Shown here one piece after another: positions 46,101 through 54,825 of a DNA stretch of 64,000 nt; positions within the stretch are counted from its first letter, which is position 1; every line of letters starts with the position of its first letter. The notes beneath the pieces were generated by a model that saw nothing but the letters and a program-made list of their open reading frames with translations, was not told the origin of the DNA and made no database searches. Source of the stretch: Traorella massiliensis (GTDB taxonomy: Bacteria; Bacillota_I; Bacilli_A; Erysipelotrichales; Erysipelotrichaceae). The stretch spans positions 434,001 to 498,000 of the forward strand of contig NZ_LT629969.1 in the NCBI RefSeq assembly GCF_900104665.1, in the 5' to 3' direction. The position numbers were made by a program, and so were the translations under genes.

Positions 46101-46309
46101 TGGCAGGATTAGCATTAGGTATGGGATTACATCGTCTGATCATGGCTTTGGCAGAACTTGATAATGTAATGTTTGGACGTACGATCGAACTTAAATCATA
46201 TTTGATTTCACTGATAATGACGATGTTTTTCTCATGGATCGTTGCTCGTGTCATGCATTATAAACTGAAAAAGATTCCTATGGTTGAATCTTTAAAATCA
46301 GTAGAATAG
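43178..46309 (+). CDS. FtsX-like ABC permease with extracellular coiled coil
   Basis: This ~1043-residue protein has an N-terminal membrane helix (about 18-38), a periplasm-facing MacB-type domain, and then a long heptad-rich coiled coil (about residues 262-490, repeated QLEL/EEQI motifs). Two FtsX helix bundles follow (about 520-640 and 900-1030) with the DEQRSVIGTFKALGYSKSAI and SERVREIATLKVLGFYDREV signatures. With the upstream ATPase it forms a MacB-type complex. The coiled coil suggests mechanical coupling to a surface partner rather than classical import. Confidence 0.9.
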   Translation: MKKIYLDILREIRKSFGRFFSIFAIVAIGVAFFAGVKASAPLMKETADAYFDEYNLQDIQVYSTLGFVDEDIDELRKIEGIEGVHATNSVDAVFMMDTTEYVYKIMTLPEDMSESNKDYINQAVLVEGRLPESPDECVVEEGQIMAEGPQVGDVIQLSSGTDDPLEDTLNYTELTVVGKVKIPYYLSYQKGSSSIGDGSLDGFLLTLDENFKSDIYTEVYITVDGAKEYNSYDEAYFDEVINPVMNRIEQLGKERASLRTEDIKAQALEEYQKSEDEFNQQKQEVENQLNEAEKQLQAGYEELLYNENRIKDMKSAIELIKTQGEAQLESAQTQLELLKAQLSMGESNAQVQEMQKMLDEVNQQIDALPEEDKVLTNEDYFDLRMRQQSLELMIEIATSDATREQLEAAITAQEESIASMKEELNQQLASYEEQIAQGEEQVAQGRIDYENGVQELENNRRIAQEQLTDAQEQLDKAKSDIENMSEGEWIVLDRQSHYSYMDYGSSADRMDSIAKIFPLFFFLVAALICLTTMTRMVDEQRSVIGTFKALGYSKSAIALRYLSYAFISSVCGCVVGVLVGFAVFPTLITHLWNMMYTLPDAHFTFYWDLALMASAGCIAIVLIATWFAVYKELRETPALLMRPKAPSNGKRIFLERVTFIWKRLSFTRKVTFRNLFRYKKRFFMTVIGISGCTALLVAGFGIQDSISGIVSNQYEELQKYQVSVLIDEDKNVVEKEEIINTINELDHVDETILIAQQSGSANIKNKDQSVDLIIVDDEEAYQDFHVLRDRRTHATVEMPESGVLVSEKMANDMGLKVGSTFRCTSDGTSVEFTVDGIFENYVGHIVIMNGDTYKNTFGLSAKPTQLLIRMDESNEENDSALGSALTGIDGIESIVFYRGSAESFENMISSLSIVVVVLVISAGLLAFVVLYNLTNVNISERVREIATLKVLGFYDREVSNYVFRENLLLSLIGSLAGLALGMGLHRLIMALAELDNVMFGRTIELKSYLISLIMTMFFSWIVARVMHYKLKKIPMVESLKSVE

Positions 46310-46316
46310 GAGTGTT

Positions 46317-47204
46317 ATGATATATATTGGAGGCTATGCGGCTCAGAAGAATTGCGGTATTTATCAGTTAAATGATGATATGACGTTTCATCATCAGATT
46401 TGTGATGATGAAGGAACAAGTTATTTTGATGTTGATGAACAGTATATTTATACGATTTTAAAAAGAGATGACAGAGGCGGTATTGCCGTCTTTGATCATG
46501 ATGGAAACGAAAAAGCTTCACTTTTATTTGATAAAAAGCCGGGATGTTTTATTCAAAAATATAAGAATCGTATCTATTGTGCTTATTATCATGATGCCTG
46601 TGTTCAGATATTTGATGAGCATCTTATATTTCTGCATGAGCTTAATTATCCTCAAGGAAGCAAATGTCATTACGTGGATTTTTTTAAAGAAAAATTTGCA
46701 GTTGTATGTTTAGGGTTGGATTTGATTTGTTTCTATGACTATGATTTTCATTTCCTTTATGCAATTGAATTCCCAAAAGGCAGCGGGCCACGTCATATGG
46801 TGCATACTAAAGATGAAAAAACTCTTATGGTATTAAGTGAATTAAGTAATGAATTATTCATTATGAATGATCAAGGAGAAATAGAAAAAACATTTTCTAT
46901 CAAAGAAAATGAAATGACAACAACAGGTGCCGCAATTCGTTTAAGTACTGATGAAAAGCATCTTTATACTTCGACAAGAGGCCAGGATCTTCTTAAGCAT
47001 TTTGTCTATGAAAAGGAATGGAAAGAAGCTCAGTGTATTCATTTAAATGGTTCACAGCCTAGAGATTTTCAGCTTTTTGATAACTTTTTGATTATTGGTT
47101 ATCAGGGAAGCTGTCTGGTAGAAAAGCTGCAGCTGGATCAGCGACAGTATATAGGTGAGGTTATTCAGAGTGTGGCATACGATAAAATCGTATGTATAAA
47201 GTAA
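46317..47204 (+). CDS. Lactonase-type beta-propeller protein (YkgB/Pgl-like)
   Basis: This 295-residue protein starts IYIGGYAAQKNCGIYQL, a lactonase-family beta-propeller opening. It has repeated blades such as GGIAVFDHDGN and GSGPRHMVHTKDEKTLMVLS, the latter being the conserved PRH segment. The family includes 6-phosphogluconolactonase. It is shorter than typical (~340), so activity is uncertain. GGAGTG precedes the ATG 7 nt after the permease stop. Confidence 0.82.
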   Translation: MIYIGGYAAQKNCGIYQLNDDMTFHHQICDDEGTSYFDVDEQYIYTILKRDDRGGIAVFDHDGNEKASLLFDKKPGCFIQKYKNRIYCAYYHDACVQIFDEHLIFLHELNYPQGSKCHYVDFFKEKFAVVCLGLDLICFYDYDFHFLYAIEFPKGSGPRHMVHTKDEKTLMVLSELSNELFIMNDQGEIEKTFSIKENEMTTTGAAIRLSTDEKHLYTSTRGQDLLKHFVYEKEWKEAQCIHLNGSQPRDFQLFDNFLIIGYQGSCLVEKLQLDQRQYIGEVIQSVAYDKIVCIK

Positions 47205-47224
47205 AGGAAGCATTTGCTTCCTTT
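47203..47224. terminator. Bidirectional intrinsic terminator
   Basis: AAAGGAAGCA and TGCTTCCTTT form a perfect stem between the lactonase-like gene (+) and the membrane protein gene (-). Confidence 0.8.
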
Positions 47225-48684
47225 TATAATAATTTTTTTAGCTTTTCAATACTTTCTTTGTTTTCTTTAATTTCCTGGAGCTGATTTATAATATTTACAG
47301 CGACAGTAATAACAGGAATGATCAGTATTACAATCAAGATCAGGGAAGGTATGGAAGCAAGGCTGGCTGTTTCTCCTATCCAATATTCTAATATAGGGAT
47401 GAGGGAAGCATAGATGGTTAGGATACTAACAAGTGTTCCTAAGATACCTACATAAATTTGAACATACTTCTTTTTTATTTCTTTTTGCTTCTCCTCGATT
47501 TGTTTTTTACGATTTGTAATTGTATCATAATAGGCAATAAGGCTTTGAAATTTAGATCGGAATTCATTTTCATATTCACTAATATTAAATGCTCTTTCTA
47601 TCAGATTATAGACTTGATTAACATGTTCAACAGAACTTGGTACATCAAAAAAGCATCTTAATAAAAATAAAGAGAAAAGTTCATTTGTTTTTTGAAACTC
47701 AATCAGCTTATTTTCAATCATATCATAATCATTAAAAGGATAATTATATTGACGTATTTCATTAAGAAGATAGATTAGAGAACGTTTTTGATGTAATGCA
47801 TTTAAAAATAAAAAGAAATAATCACTTTCCCATTTATATTCAAATCCTTGATCAAAAAAACGATCTGTTCTTTCTATATGTGATTCAACAGTTAATGAAC
47901 AAAGACCATTGATAGAAGCACACCAGTATTGATTAGAAAAAACCTGCAGAATATTATTCCCATGATCAGATTGATTGTTTAATTGATAAGCTGAATGGTA
48001 ATTTCTTGCGAGATTTTGAAGGTCATGACTTTGTGGATGCTGATCAGTAATAAGATAAGAATAAATAATAGGTTTTCGATGTAAAGTATCCTGAATATAA
48101 AGACCTAATTCAATATCTCCTTCTAAATAAGAAATAAACTGCGAAATAAATTGCTGGAGAGATATTTTTTGGAAAGAATAGGTAGTGCTTTTTGTTTCTG
48201 CATTCCATATTTTCTTTGGGATTTCCAGATAGTTTTTAGCATCTTTCGGTTCACATAGGTAATACATAAGATTCATGCAAGTATCTAAAGAACATTCGTC
48301 TTTAGCATCGACTCGCATCATTAAAAAAACAACGCCGCTTTCAAATAAAACGATTCGCATATCTTTTAAATAAATTTCAAAAGGTTTTTCTACTGTACGG
48401 GCATAGAAATACAATGAATCATTAGGACGTGGCGGCAACTGAAAGAGATCACGTTTTTTTAATGAAAAAACGTGACCGATCTTAGCATTATGATCTTCTT
48501 TGCTAAGAAGCCTGCGAAGACCTTTTCTAAGATCTTGAGTTTTTATGCCTGTTTCTTCAAAAACAGGCAATGTCTTATTTTTGTGATTTAAATACGTTGC
48601 CTTTTTTATTGAATCAACGCTTTGTTCGTAATTTGCTAAAAGAGGATATATGATCCATGAATGATGTTTTTTTACAGTACACAT
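47224..48684 (-). CDS. Unknown protein with C-terminal membrane pair, divergent from HEPN-methyltransferase
   Basis: This 486-residue protein has a large soluble N-terminal region (residues 1-390) with mixed alpha/beta and helical profile. A Lys/Glu-rich coiled coil (about 392-408) follows, then two membrane helices (about 412-432 and 442-468) and a second short coiled coil at the C-terminus. GGAGAAATATT precedes ATG 48684. I do not recognise the family. The 153-nt divergent spacing from the HEPN-methyltransferase gene suggests joint control. A membrane-tethered two-helix tail is a feature of some defence effectors, but this is only a resemblance. Confidence 0.7.
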   Translation of the reverse strand: MCTVKKHHSWIIYPLLANYEQSVDSIKKATYLNHKNKTLPVFEETGIKTQDLRKGLRRLLSKEDHNAKIGHVFSLKKRDLFQLPPRPNDSLYFYARTVEKPFEIYLKDMRIVLFESGVVFLMMRVDAKDECSLDTCMNLMYYLCEPKDAKNYLEIPKKIWNAETKSTTYSFQKISLQQFISQFISYLEGDIELGLYIQDTLHRKPIIYSYLITDQHPQSHDLQNLARNYHSAYQLNNQSDHGNNILQVFSNQYWCASINGLCSLTVESHIERTDRFFDQGFEYKWESDYFFLFLNALHQKRSLIYLLNEIRQYNYPFNDYDMIENKLIEFQKTNELFSLFLLRCFFDVPSSVEHVNQVYNLIERAFNISEYENEFRSKFQSLIAYYDTITNRKKQIEEKQKEIKKKYVQIYVGILGTLVSILTIYASLIPILEYWIGETASLASIPSLILIVILIIPVITVAVNIINQLQEIKENKESIEKLKKLL

Positions 48685-48837
48685 AATATTTCTCCATTTT
48701 TATATATTATAATTATAACGCACATCATTTAAATGTGAAAATATTTTTATGATATTTGATAATAATTAAAAAAATAAAGAAACATCTAAAAAGAAGTATG
48801 ATAAAATAAAAGAAACATAGACGAAGGAGGAGAGAAT

Positions 48838-50232
48838 ATGCAGGATTTTATACGTGCTGACCAGTTAGACAAAATTGAACATTTTATTGCGCTAGGCTAT
48901 TATGACTCAGCTGTAAAAGAAAGTTGTGCGCTTTTAGAAGAAATACTAAAAAAAGTTTATCGTCAGGCTTTGGCAGATCTTCCTATAGAAGATCGCACTG
49001 TTTTGCTTGAAAGTGAAGAAAAAATAGGAAACCGAAACAAGAGCTATACAAAATTTGGTTTTGGTGAATTAGTGGGCTTATTCAATCGCAGTCGTCTTTT
49101 AGAAAGATGGGGAAAATATACGCAATCAAATATGGGGATCATCCGATCCATTTCATTAGATTATATCGTTGATTTGAGAAACCGTTTGACTCATGATCAG
49201 GCAAATCAAATGTGTACAAAGGCTGAAGCTAATCTTGCTTATGATGCTTTGACAAACTGGTTAAGCTTTATTGGATATAAAGAAATGGATCGAGGTATTG
49301 AAAAAGCTTTTACATCCTTAAATGGAGAAGAAAAGAAACAGGAAGTCAGCATCTATGATAAAGTAAAGGAAAAAGTTAATTCAGATTATGATTCTTCAAG
49401 CGTACGTGAAAAAAGACGTTTAAAGCTGCAGTCGAGTTATAGTGAAGAATTTGATGCACAGTGTTTTGAATATGTATTAAATAGAATGGATAAGAAACAA
49501 GGATTAATTGGCTTAGATATTGGCTGTGCTGACGGCTATGTAACGGAATTGAGATTTAAAAAAGAATATCCTTTTGACATGGTGATTGGCGTTGATTTTA
49601 ATGGAAAACTTATTGAAAAAATTTCTCAGGAAGATCATGGACATTTTTATTATCATCAGTTAGACTTAGAAGCAAAAGATTTCGATGACAGAATACAAGC
49701 AATTATGGATGAACACGAAATCGAAGGTTTTGATGTGATATTTAGTGCTCTGACCCTTCATCACTTAAAAAATCCTCAGCGTATTCTTATGAAACTGAGA
49801 AAGTATTTAAATCGAGGAGGAGCTATCATTATCCGTGGTGTTGATGATGGAGCTATGTTGGCTTATGATGATGGTGGACTTGTGGAAAAAATATTAAAAG
49901 AAACAATTTCTTTTGAGAATGTATCCGATCGTTTTCATGGAAGAAAGTTCTATACAATGCTATGTTCTTTAGGATATAAAGATATTCAGATGAGATATCA
50001 AGTGGACGATACGACTCATATGACTTTTGAAGAAAGAGAAGATTTTTTTCATTATTACTTTGATTTCCGTTTGAGCTATACCTTAAGAACTTTAAATAAA
50101 GATCCAGATAATCCTCTTTATCAGGAAAATCATATGAAAATGCAGGAAATGTTAGATGAGTTAGAAGAAAAGTTTATGAAACCGGATTTCTTTTTTTCAA
50201 CATTGACAATAAGTGCTATTGGGTTTAAGTAA
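48838..50232 (+). CDS. HEPN-like domain fused to SAM-dependent methyltransferase
   Basis: This 464-residue protein has two parts. Residues 1-145 are all-helical and carry DLRNRLTHDQ, the R-x4-H motif (R114, H119) of HEPN ribonuclease domains. Residues 200-340 are a class I methyltransferase: LIGLDIGCADGYVTEL (motif I, 223-238), VIGVDFNGK (acidic residue after beta-2) and SALTLHHLKNP. The C-terminus (340-464) is helical and aromatic-rich. AGGAGGAGAGAAT precedes the ATG. HEPN domains act as RNases in many toxin and defence systems; the methyltransferase half may modify a small molecule or RNA. The fusion is not one I recognise. Confidence 0.75.
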   Translation: MQDFIRADQLDKIEHFIALGYYDSAVKESCALLEEILKKVYRQALADLPIEDRTVLLESEEKIGNRNKSYTKFGFGELVGLFNRSRLLERWGKYTQSNMGIIRSISLDYIVDLRNRLTHDQANQMCTKAEANLAYDALTNWLSFIGYKEMDRGIEKAFTSLNGEEKKQEVSIYDKVKEKVNSDYDSSSVREKRRLKLQSSYSEEFDAQCFEYVLNRMDKKQGLIGLDIGCADGYVTELRFKKEYPFDMVIGVDFNGKLIEKISQEDHGHFYYHQLDLEAKDFDDRIQAIMDEHEIEGFDVIFSALTLHHLKNPQRILMKLRKYLNRGGAIIIRGVDDGAMLAYDDGGLVEKILKETISFENVSDRFHGRKFYTMLCSLGYKDIQMRYQVDDTTHMTFEEREDFFHYYFDFRLSYTLRTLNKDPDNPLYQENHMKMQEMLDELEEKFMKPDFFFSTLTISAIGFK

Positions 50233-50233
50233 T

Positions 50234-50818
50234 ATGAAATATAAAAATATCATTTTCGATTTTGGAAATGTTCTTTCTGTTTTTGATACAGATCAATTAT
50301 TGAAAAAGTGTACGCCTTATTATGATGAAAAAATGAAAGAAGCTATCTTTTATGATTGGGAAGCTTTGGATAAAGGTATGATCAGTTATGAGGATTATAT
50401 TGGAAAAGCTTTATCTTTAGCTGATCAAAAAGATGAAGATGCCATTCATTTATTTTTTAGTCAATGGTATTTAATGCTTGATGATATTGAAGAAATGCAA
50501 CAATGGGTATATGAACTAAAAAAAGGGGGATATCATTTATATATTCTATCGAATGCACCTGTTATATTTGAGGAATATGCCTATACATATTCCTTTACAG
50601 ATCTGTTTGATGGAGCTGTTTATTCAGGAAGCATTCAGCTTTCTAAACCAGATAAAGCAATATATTATTATCTTTTAGATAAATATCAATTAAAAGCAGA
50701 GGAATGTTTTTTCATAGATGATAAATCATGTAATGTAGAAGCGGCAAAAGAGTGTGGTATCGAAGCAATGGTATATCATCAGAATTTAGATGATATTAAA
50801 AAGGCTGTTTTAGGTTAG
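50234..50818 (+). CDS. HAD-superfamily hydrolase
   Basis: This 194-residue protein has motif I IIFDFGNVLSVFD, a helical cap, motif II LYILSNAP, motif III SKPDKAIYYYLL and motif IV CFFIDDKSCNVEAAKECG. It resembles YihX-type haloacid dehalogenase-like phosphatases. The start lies one base after the upstream stop, and the RBS is weak, so coupling is likely. Confidence 0.9.
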   Translation: MKYKNIIFDFGNVLSVFDTDQLLKKCTPYYDEKMKEAIFYDWEALDKGMISYEDYIGKALSLADQKDEDAIHLFFSQWYLMLDDIEEMQQWVYELKKGGYHLYILSNAPVIFEEYAYTYSFTDLFDGAVYSGSIQLSKPDKAIYYYLLDKYQLKAEECFFIDDKSCNVEAAKECGIEAMVYHQNLDDIKKAVLG

Positions 50819-50826
50819 GAGAATAT

Positions 50827-51291
50827 ATGTTGAAATATCATATCATGAATGAAGAGGAGAAAAAAATCATCTGTGATTGGAAATATGAAAAGGAATATGA
50901 AATTTATAATTTAGAGTCTTATGAAGCAATGAAAGAGAAAAAAAGCGGACTGGCGAACCCGGCTCATGTGAATAATTTTTATTCTTTTTATGATGATCAG
51001 CAGCTTGTTGGATTTGCAAATATTCTTGAGGAAGAAAAAGAAGTTTTTATTGGTTTGGGTGTAAACCCATTATATTGCAATCAAGGCTATGGCACTGAAA
51101 TATTACATTATGTTTCAAAGATTGCGAAAAGCTTATATAAAGAAAAGCCTTTATATTTAGAAGTCAGATCATGGAATAAAAGAGCGATACGATGCTATGA
51201 AAAAGCAGGATTTGTCATTGATGGAAACTCTTTTGAACAAGTTAGCGGCATTGGTAAAGGTGAGTTTTATCGAATGGTAAAAAAAGATTAA
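50827..51291 (+). CDS. GNAT-family N-acetyltransferase
   Basis: This 154-residue protein has motif A LGVNPLYCNQGYGTEILHYV and motif B SWNKRAIRCYEKAGF. AGGAGAATAT precedes the ATG, 8 nt after the HAD stop, so it completes a three-gene operon with the HEPN-methyltransferase. Confidence 0.9.
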   Translation: MLKYHIMNEEEKKIICDWKYEKEYEIYNLESYEAMKEKKSGLANPAHVNNFYSFYDDQQLVGFANILEEEKEVFIGLGVNPLYCNQGYGTEILHYVSKIAKSLYKEKPLYLEVRSWNKRAIRCYEKAGFVIDGNSFEQVSGIGKGEFYRMVKKD

Positions 51292-51318
51292 ATGAGTGAA
51301 TTTTTAACTATAACTTTA

Positions 51319-51347
51319 TTGTCATTTCTTTCGTTTTGTGATAAATT
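51319..51347 (+). promoter_or_regulatory. Promoter of repeat-leader cassette 2
   Basis: TTGTCA (51319-51324), 17 nt, TAAATT (51342-51347), matching cassette 1 (5962-5990) in spacing and -10. Confidence 0.55.
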
Positions 51348-51384
51348 AAAATCATAGAAAAATGCAGAAAGGAGCTTGACAAGG

Positions 51385-51510
<126 letters not shown>

Positions 51511-51547
51511 CTTATTTTTTCACAAGTCAAACTCTAAAAAGATACAA

Positions 51548-51583
51548 GCGTATTTTGTCCATTAGGATAAGTGCGCTTTTTTT
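51548..51583 (+). terminator. Leader hairpin 2: intrinsic terminator/attenuator
   Basis: Bases 51548-51560 pair with 51565-51576 in 12 pairs (one bulged T, ATTA loop), followed directly by seven T residues (51577-51583). This is an intrinsic terminator between the leader and the surface-protein ATG at 51607. Confidence 0.75.
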
Positions 51584-51606
51584 CTGTATTTTGGAAAGGA
51601 GCTAAA

Positions 51607-53439
51607 ATGAAAAACAAAGTTTTAAGTTTACTGATGGCATTATGTCTGGTAGCAGGATTAGCACCAATGGGCATAAAAGCGAATGAAACAGCAGATGTGT
51701 GGGATGGAACGGCAGATACTTCGTGGTATACTGGTACAGAAACAACTTATGAAATTGATTCTGCTGAAGCTTTGGCAGGTTTGTCAAAACTGGCCGCTGA
51801 AGGAAATACATTTCAGGGAATATCTTTAAATTTAACAACAGATGTAGACCTTGATAATATTGAATGGACACCAATCGCCATGTTTATGGGCAATTTTAAT
51901 GGTAATGATCATAAAGTGAAAAATATGTATGTTGCATTAGATTCAGGCCAGAGTGGATTTTTTGAGTATCTGCAAAATGCGGTTGTGGAAAATCTTATTA
52001 TTGAAAATGCGAATGTAAATATGCTATCAACTAATAACAGCTTTTATCAAGGTGTTCTGGCTGGGTGGACACAGAATAGTGAAATAAAGAACTGTGGCAC
52101 ATCTGGAGTATTGAAAGCAGATGTCACAGCTTCTGATGTGCCTTGTATTGGAGGTTTTATCGGTTCTGCAAAAGGAAATTCAGTTTTGCAAAATTGCTGG
52201 TCAACTGTAAAAGTAACGGTGGTAAATGAAGATCTGCCAGCAATGGTTGGTGGCTTGATTGGTCAGTGGGAAAATGCTTCCAATGGTGCAAAAATCATGG
52301 ATTGTTACTTTGGTGGAATGATTGAGGTAGCGAACAATACTACTTCAACGTCAGGAATTATTGGCGCAGCACTTTCTTTTAATGGGAATGTAGTATTAAT
52401 CAGTGGATGTGTTTCTTATGGTACATTAATAGTCCCTGAAGAAGCCGCAGAAAATGCTCTTCATATCGGAGCATTGGATGAGTATGGACAAGTAGAAAAC
52501 TGTATCTGGCCAGATGATGGAAAAACTGGCGTTGTTCGGCTTGTGGTCGATTGGAGTATAGGTGAAGCAACTGCTGATCCAAATTTTGATGAAAATTTAT
52601 GTGGACATTCAGTAACGCTTTTTTCTGAAGATGTAATCCAAGAACTTAACGCAAAAGCACAGACTCCAGATTTGTGGGCTTTAGGAATAAACGGATATCC
52701 AGTTTACGCAACTCAAACATCTTTAATTCGTGCTGATTATTCAGCTGTAGATGCTGCTAAAGAAAAAGTTCCTACAGATTTGTCATTATATACGGATGAA
52801 ACTGTGAATGCTTTGAATAATTTGCTTATTAGTATAGATGAAAATATGAGTTTGGATGAGCAGAAAGAAGTCGATGCGATGGCTCAGGCCATAGAGGACG
52901 CCATTACTGCTCTTGAATACAAAGATGCAGATTATACGTCTGTCAATGAAGCCATTGAAAAGACAAATAGCTTGGACAAGACATTGTATAAAGATTTTTC
53001 AGGTGTAGAAAAGTCATTAGCTGCCGTAGTTTCTGATTTAGATATCACTCAACAGGAAGAGGTAGATGCCATGGCTAAAGCTATAGAGGATGCCGTTGGT
53101 GCTTTAGAATATAAAGATGCAGATTATACGGCCGTCAATGATGCGATTGCAAAGGCAGAAGCTTTAGATTCAGAACAATATAAAGATTTTACAGCTGTAG
53201 AAGAAGCTTTGGCATCTGTTGTAGAAGGTCTTGATATCACACATCAAAAAGAAGTCGATGCGATGGCACAGGCTATACTGGATGCGATTTCCGGATTGGA
53301 AGTAAAACCAGCAGATACACAGACACCATCAACAAGTGATCATAGTTCTATCATATTATGGATCATGGTCATGATAGGTGCTGCAATGAGTCTGATAAGC
53401 TTTGTTGCTTACGATTACAAAAAGAAATATAATCATTAA
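51607..53439 (+). CDS. Secreted surface protein with GLUG-like and FIVAR repeats
   Basis: This 610-residue protein has a signal peptide (about residues 1-27, ending MGIKAN), and then a beta-helix-like region with short Gly/Asn turns (MGNFNGNDHKVKNMYVAL and FIGSAKGNS), recalling GLUG motifs. Three ~70-residue FIVAR repeats follow (starting near 375, 440 and 510; each with DYxxVxxAxxK and EVDAMAxAIxDAIxxLE). It ends in TPSTSD, a membrane helix and a basic tail. FIVAR domains are found in cell-wall-anchored adhesins and glycan-binding proteins. AAAGGAG precedes ATG 51607. The longer GTG frame is rejected because it starts within the terminator stem. Confidence 0.88.
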   Translation: MKNKVLSLLMALCLVAGLAPMGIKANETADVWDGTADTSWYTGTETTYEIDSAEALAGLSKLAAEGNTFQGISLNLTTDVDLDNIEWTPIAMFMGNFNGNDHKVKNMYVALDSGQSGFFEYLQNAVVENLIIENANVNMLSTNNSFYQGVLAGWTQNSEIKNCGTSGVLKADVTASDVPCIGGFIGSAKGNSVLQNCWSTVKVTVVNEDLPAMVGGLIGQWENASNGAKIMDCYFGGMIEVANNTTSTSGIIGAALSFNGNVVLISGCVSYGTLIVPEEAAENALHIGALDEYGQVENCIWPDDGKTGVVRLVVDWSIGEATADPNFDENLCGHSVTLFSEDVIQELNAKAQTPDLWALGINGYPVYATQTSLIRADYSAVDAAKEKVPTDLSLYTDETVNALNNLLISIDENMSLDEQKEVDAMAQAIEDAITALEYKDADYTSVNEAIEKTNSLDKTLYKDFSGVEKSLAAVVSDLDITQQEEVDAMAKAIEDAVGALEYKDADYTAVNDAIAKAEALDSEQYKDFTAVEEALASVVEGLDITHQKEVDAMAQAILDAISGLEVKPADTQTPSTSDHSSIILWIMVMIGAAMSLISFVAYDYKKKYNH

Positions 53440-53442
53440 AAA

Positions 53443-53469
53443 AAGCGCTCTGTGATTAACAGGGCGCTT
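53443..53469. terminator. Bidirectional intrinsic terminator
   Basis: AAGCGC-CTGT pairs with ACAG-GCGCTT between converging genes; poly-A on the left gives a T-run on the minus strand. Confidence 0.8.
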
Positions 53470-53484
53470 CTTATTAGGAAACTC

Positions 53485-53904
53485 TTAAAATTTAAATAAG
53501 TTTAATCCAATGTTTTCATCGAATACACGATCTACTTCACCATCAATGACATCAATGAACATTTCACATGTTGCGGAAATAATGCATTCATTTAAATGCC
53601 CTCCATAGACATTCTGATTACCATCAGCTACATTGATATGCAAATGCAGATATACTTCACCATCTTTTCTAGTAATATTACCAATCAAAGATGTAATCTC
53701 CATATCCTGATCTAATTCTCTGGAATAGTACTTCTTTTCTTCAATGTTGAAAAGACCTACTTTTACATGATTTGTAGCTCCTAATGCCTGAACATTTCCA
53801 AGTTTGATATCATACTGCTTTACGATTTCAGTTAAGGAAGCAATTACTTCTTCTCCCTTATCCAGTCTTACGACAATTTTGTTGTTGAATTTTCTTGATT
53901 CCAT
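53485..53904 (-). CDS. PPC/DUF296-domain protein
   Basis: This 139-residue protein has FNNKIVVRLDKGEEVIASL at the start, GNVQALGATNHVKVGLF in the middle and the metal-binding HLHINVAD with YGGHLNECIISATCE. The domain forms trimers and in bacteria its role is unclear. The start at 53904 overlaps the upstream stop, with GGAGG 6 nt ahead; ATG 53907 is the alternative. Confidence 0.85.
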   Translation of the reverse strand: MESRKFNNKIVVRLDKGEEVIASLTEIVKQYDIKLGNVQALGATNHVKVGLFNIEEKKYYSRELDQDMEITSLIGNITRKDGEVYLHLHINVADGNQNVYGGHLNECIISATCEMFIDVIDGEVDRVFDENIGLNLFKF

Positions 53905-54764
53905 CATTTACCTCCTATTGCTGTTAAGCGAATCATATGACATTGAGGATCCGCAAAGATCCTGATGTCGCTTTCTGTAGTTCCAAGCCCATTTGAAACG
54001 ATCAGCTTGGTTTGATTGATAGTATATTCACCATTGGAATATACACTGGCACCTTCCTTTTTTTGAAGGGCTCCAATAAATGGCAAAGCAATTTGTCCAC
54101 CATGAGAATGCCCTGCAAGAACAAGATCAATGTTGCTAAGGGGCAATTCATTTACAATATCCGGAGCATGTGTTAAAACGATTGTATAAGCACTTGTATC
54201 AACATTTTCAAAAGCAAGGGATATATCTGGATTTCCACCTATCTGTGAATCAATGCCAATTAGGTTTACAGCTGTAGCATTGTTTTTTGTAATTAGCAGA
54301 TGTTCATTTGTCAATAATTCAAAATCAGCCTGATATAAAAGATTTTCAACAAGATCACTGACAACAGGATCATGATCCTCTTCACCTAAAACAGCAAATT
54401 TTCCTAAATCTGCTTGCAAAGATTTTAAAAGTGTGATCAATTCCTGCTGTGATTCTTCAGTTGGCGGATATGTTGAAGGATCATCAAATAAATCACCGCC
54501 AAATAGAATAATATCCGGTTTATTGGCATTGATTTTTTCAATCATATTTTCTAAACGTTCATAATTCATGAAATGGTTATAATGAATATCGCTGATAAAA
54601 GCAATTTTTAGATTGCTTGTTTCTTCACTGATCTTACTGCTTTCAATCGTTTGATTGACGATCGTAACATTTGTAACACTGACTGTTGTGCCATAAAAGA
54701 TAAAGGCTATGATCAAAGCTACTATCAAAAATAAAACCGCTAGAACTTTCAAGAATTTTTTCAT
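53904..54764 (-). CDS. Membrane-anchored metallophosphoesterase (YaeI-like)
   Basis: This 286-residue protein has an N-terminal helix (about 5-26) and metallophosphoesterase motifs: FISDIHYNH, FGGDLFDD, LTHAPDI and LAGHSHGGQ. The third motif, normally GNHD, reads GEEDHD, so the metal-bridging Asn is replaced while H and D remain. Family members cleave phosphodiesters such as UDP-lipid precursors at the membrane. Confidence 0.85.
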   Translation of the reverse strand: MKKFLKVLAVLFLIVALIIAFIFYGTTVSVTNVTIVNQTIESSKISEETSNLKIAFISDIHYNHFMNYERLENMIEKINANKPDIILFGGDLFDDPSTYPPTEESQQELITLLKSLQADLGKFAVLGEEDHDPVVSDLVENLLYQADFELLTNEHLLITKNNATAVNLIGIDSQIGGNPDISLAFENVDTSAYTIVLTHAPDIVNELPLSNIDLVLAGHSHGGQIALPFIGALQKKEGASVYSNGEYTINQTKLIVSNGLGTTESDIRIFADPQCHMIRLTAIGGK

Positions 54765-54825
54765 ATTTCTATTTTACAATCTTTCATGATATCTGTTAAG
54801 TTTTTTTTAGAAAAAAGAAGGAGGT

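Noticed and set aside
51571-51606. Longer GTG start of the FIVAR surface protein
   Set aside because: It begins within the terminator stem, has no RBS and would put residues before a normal signal peptide; ATG 51607 has AAAGGAG.
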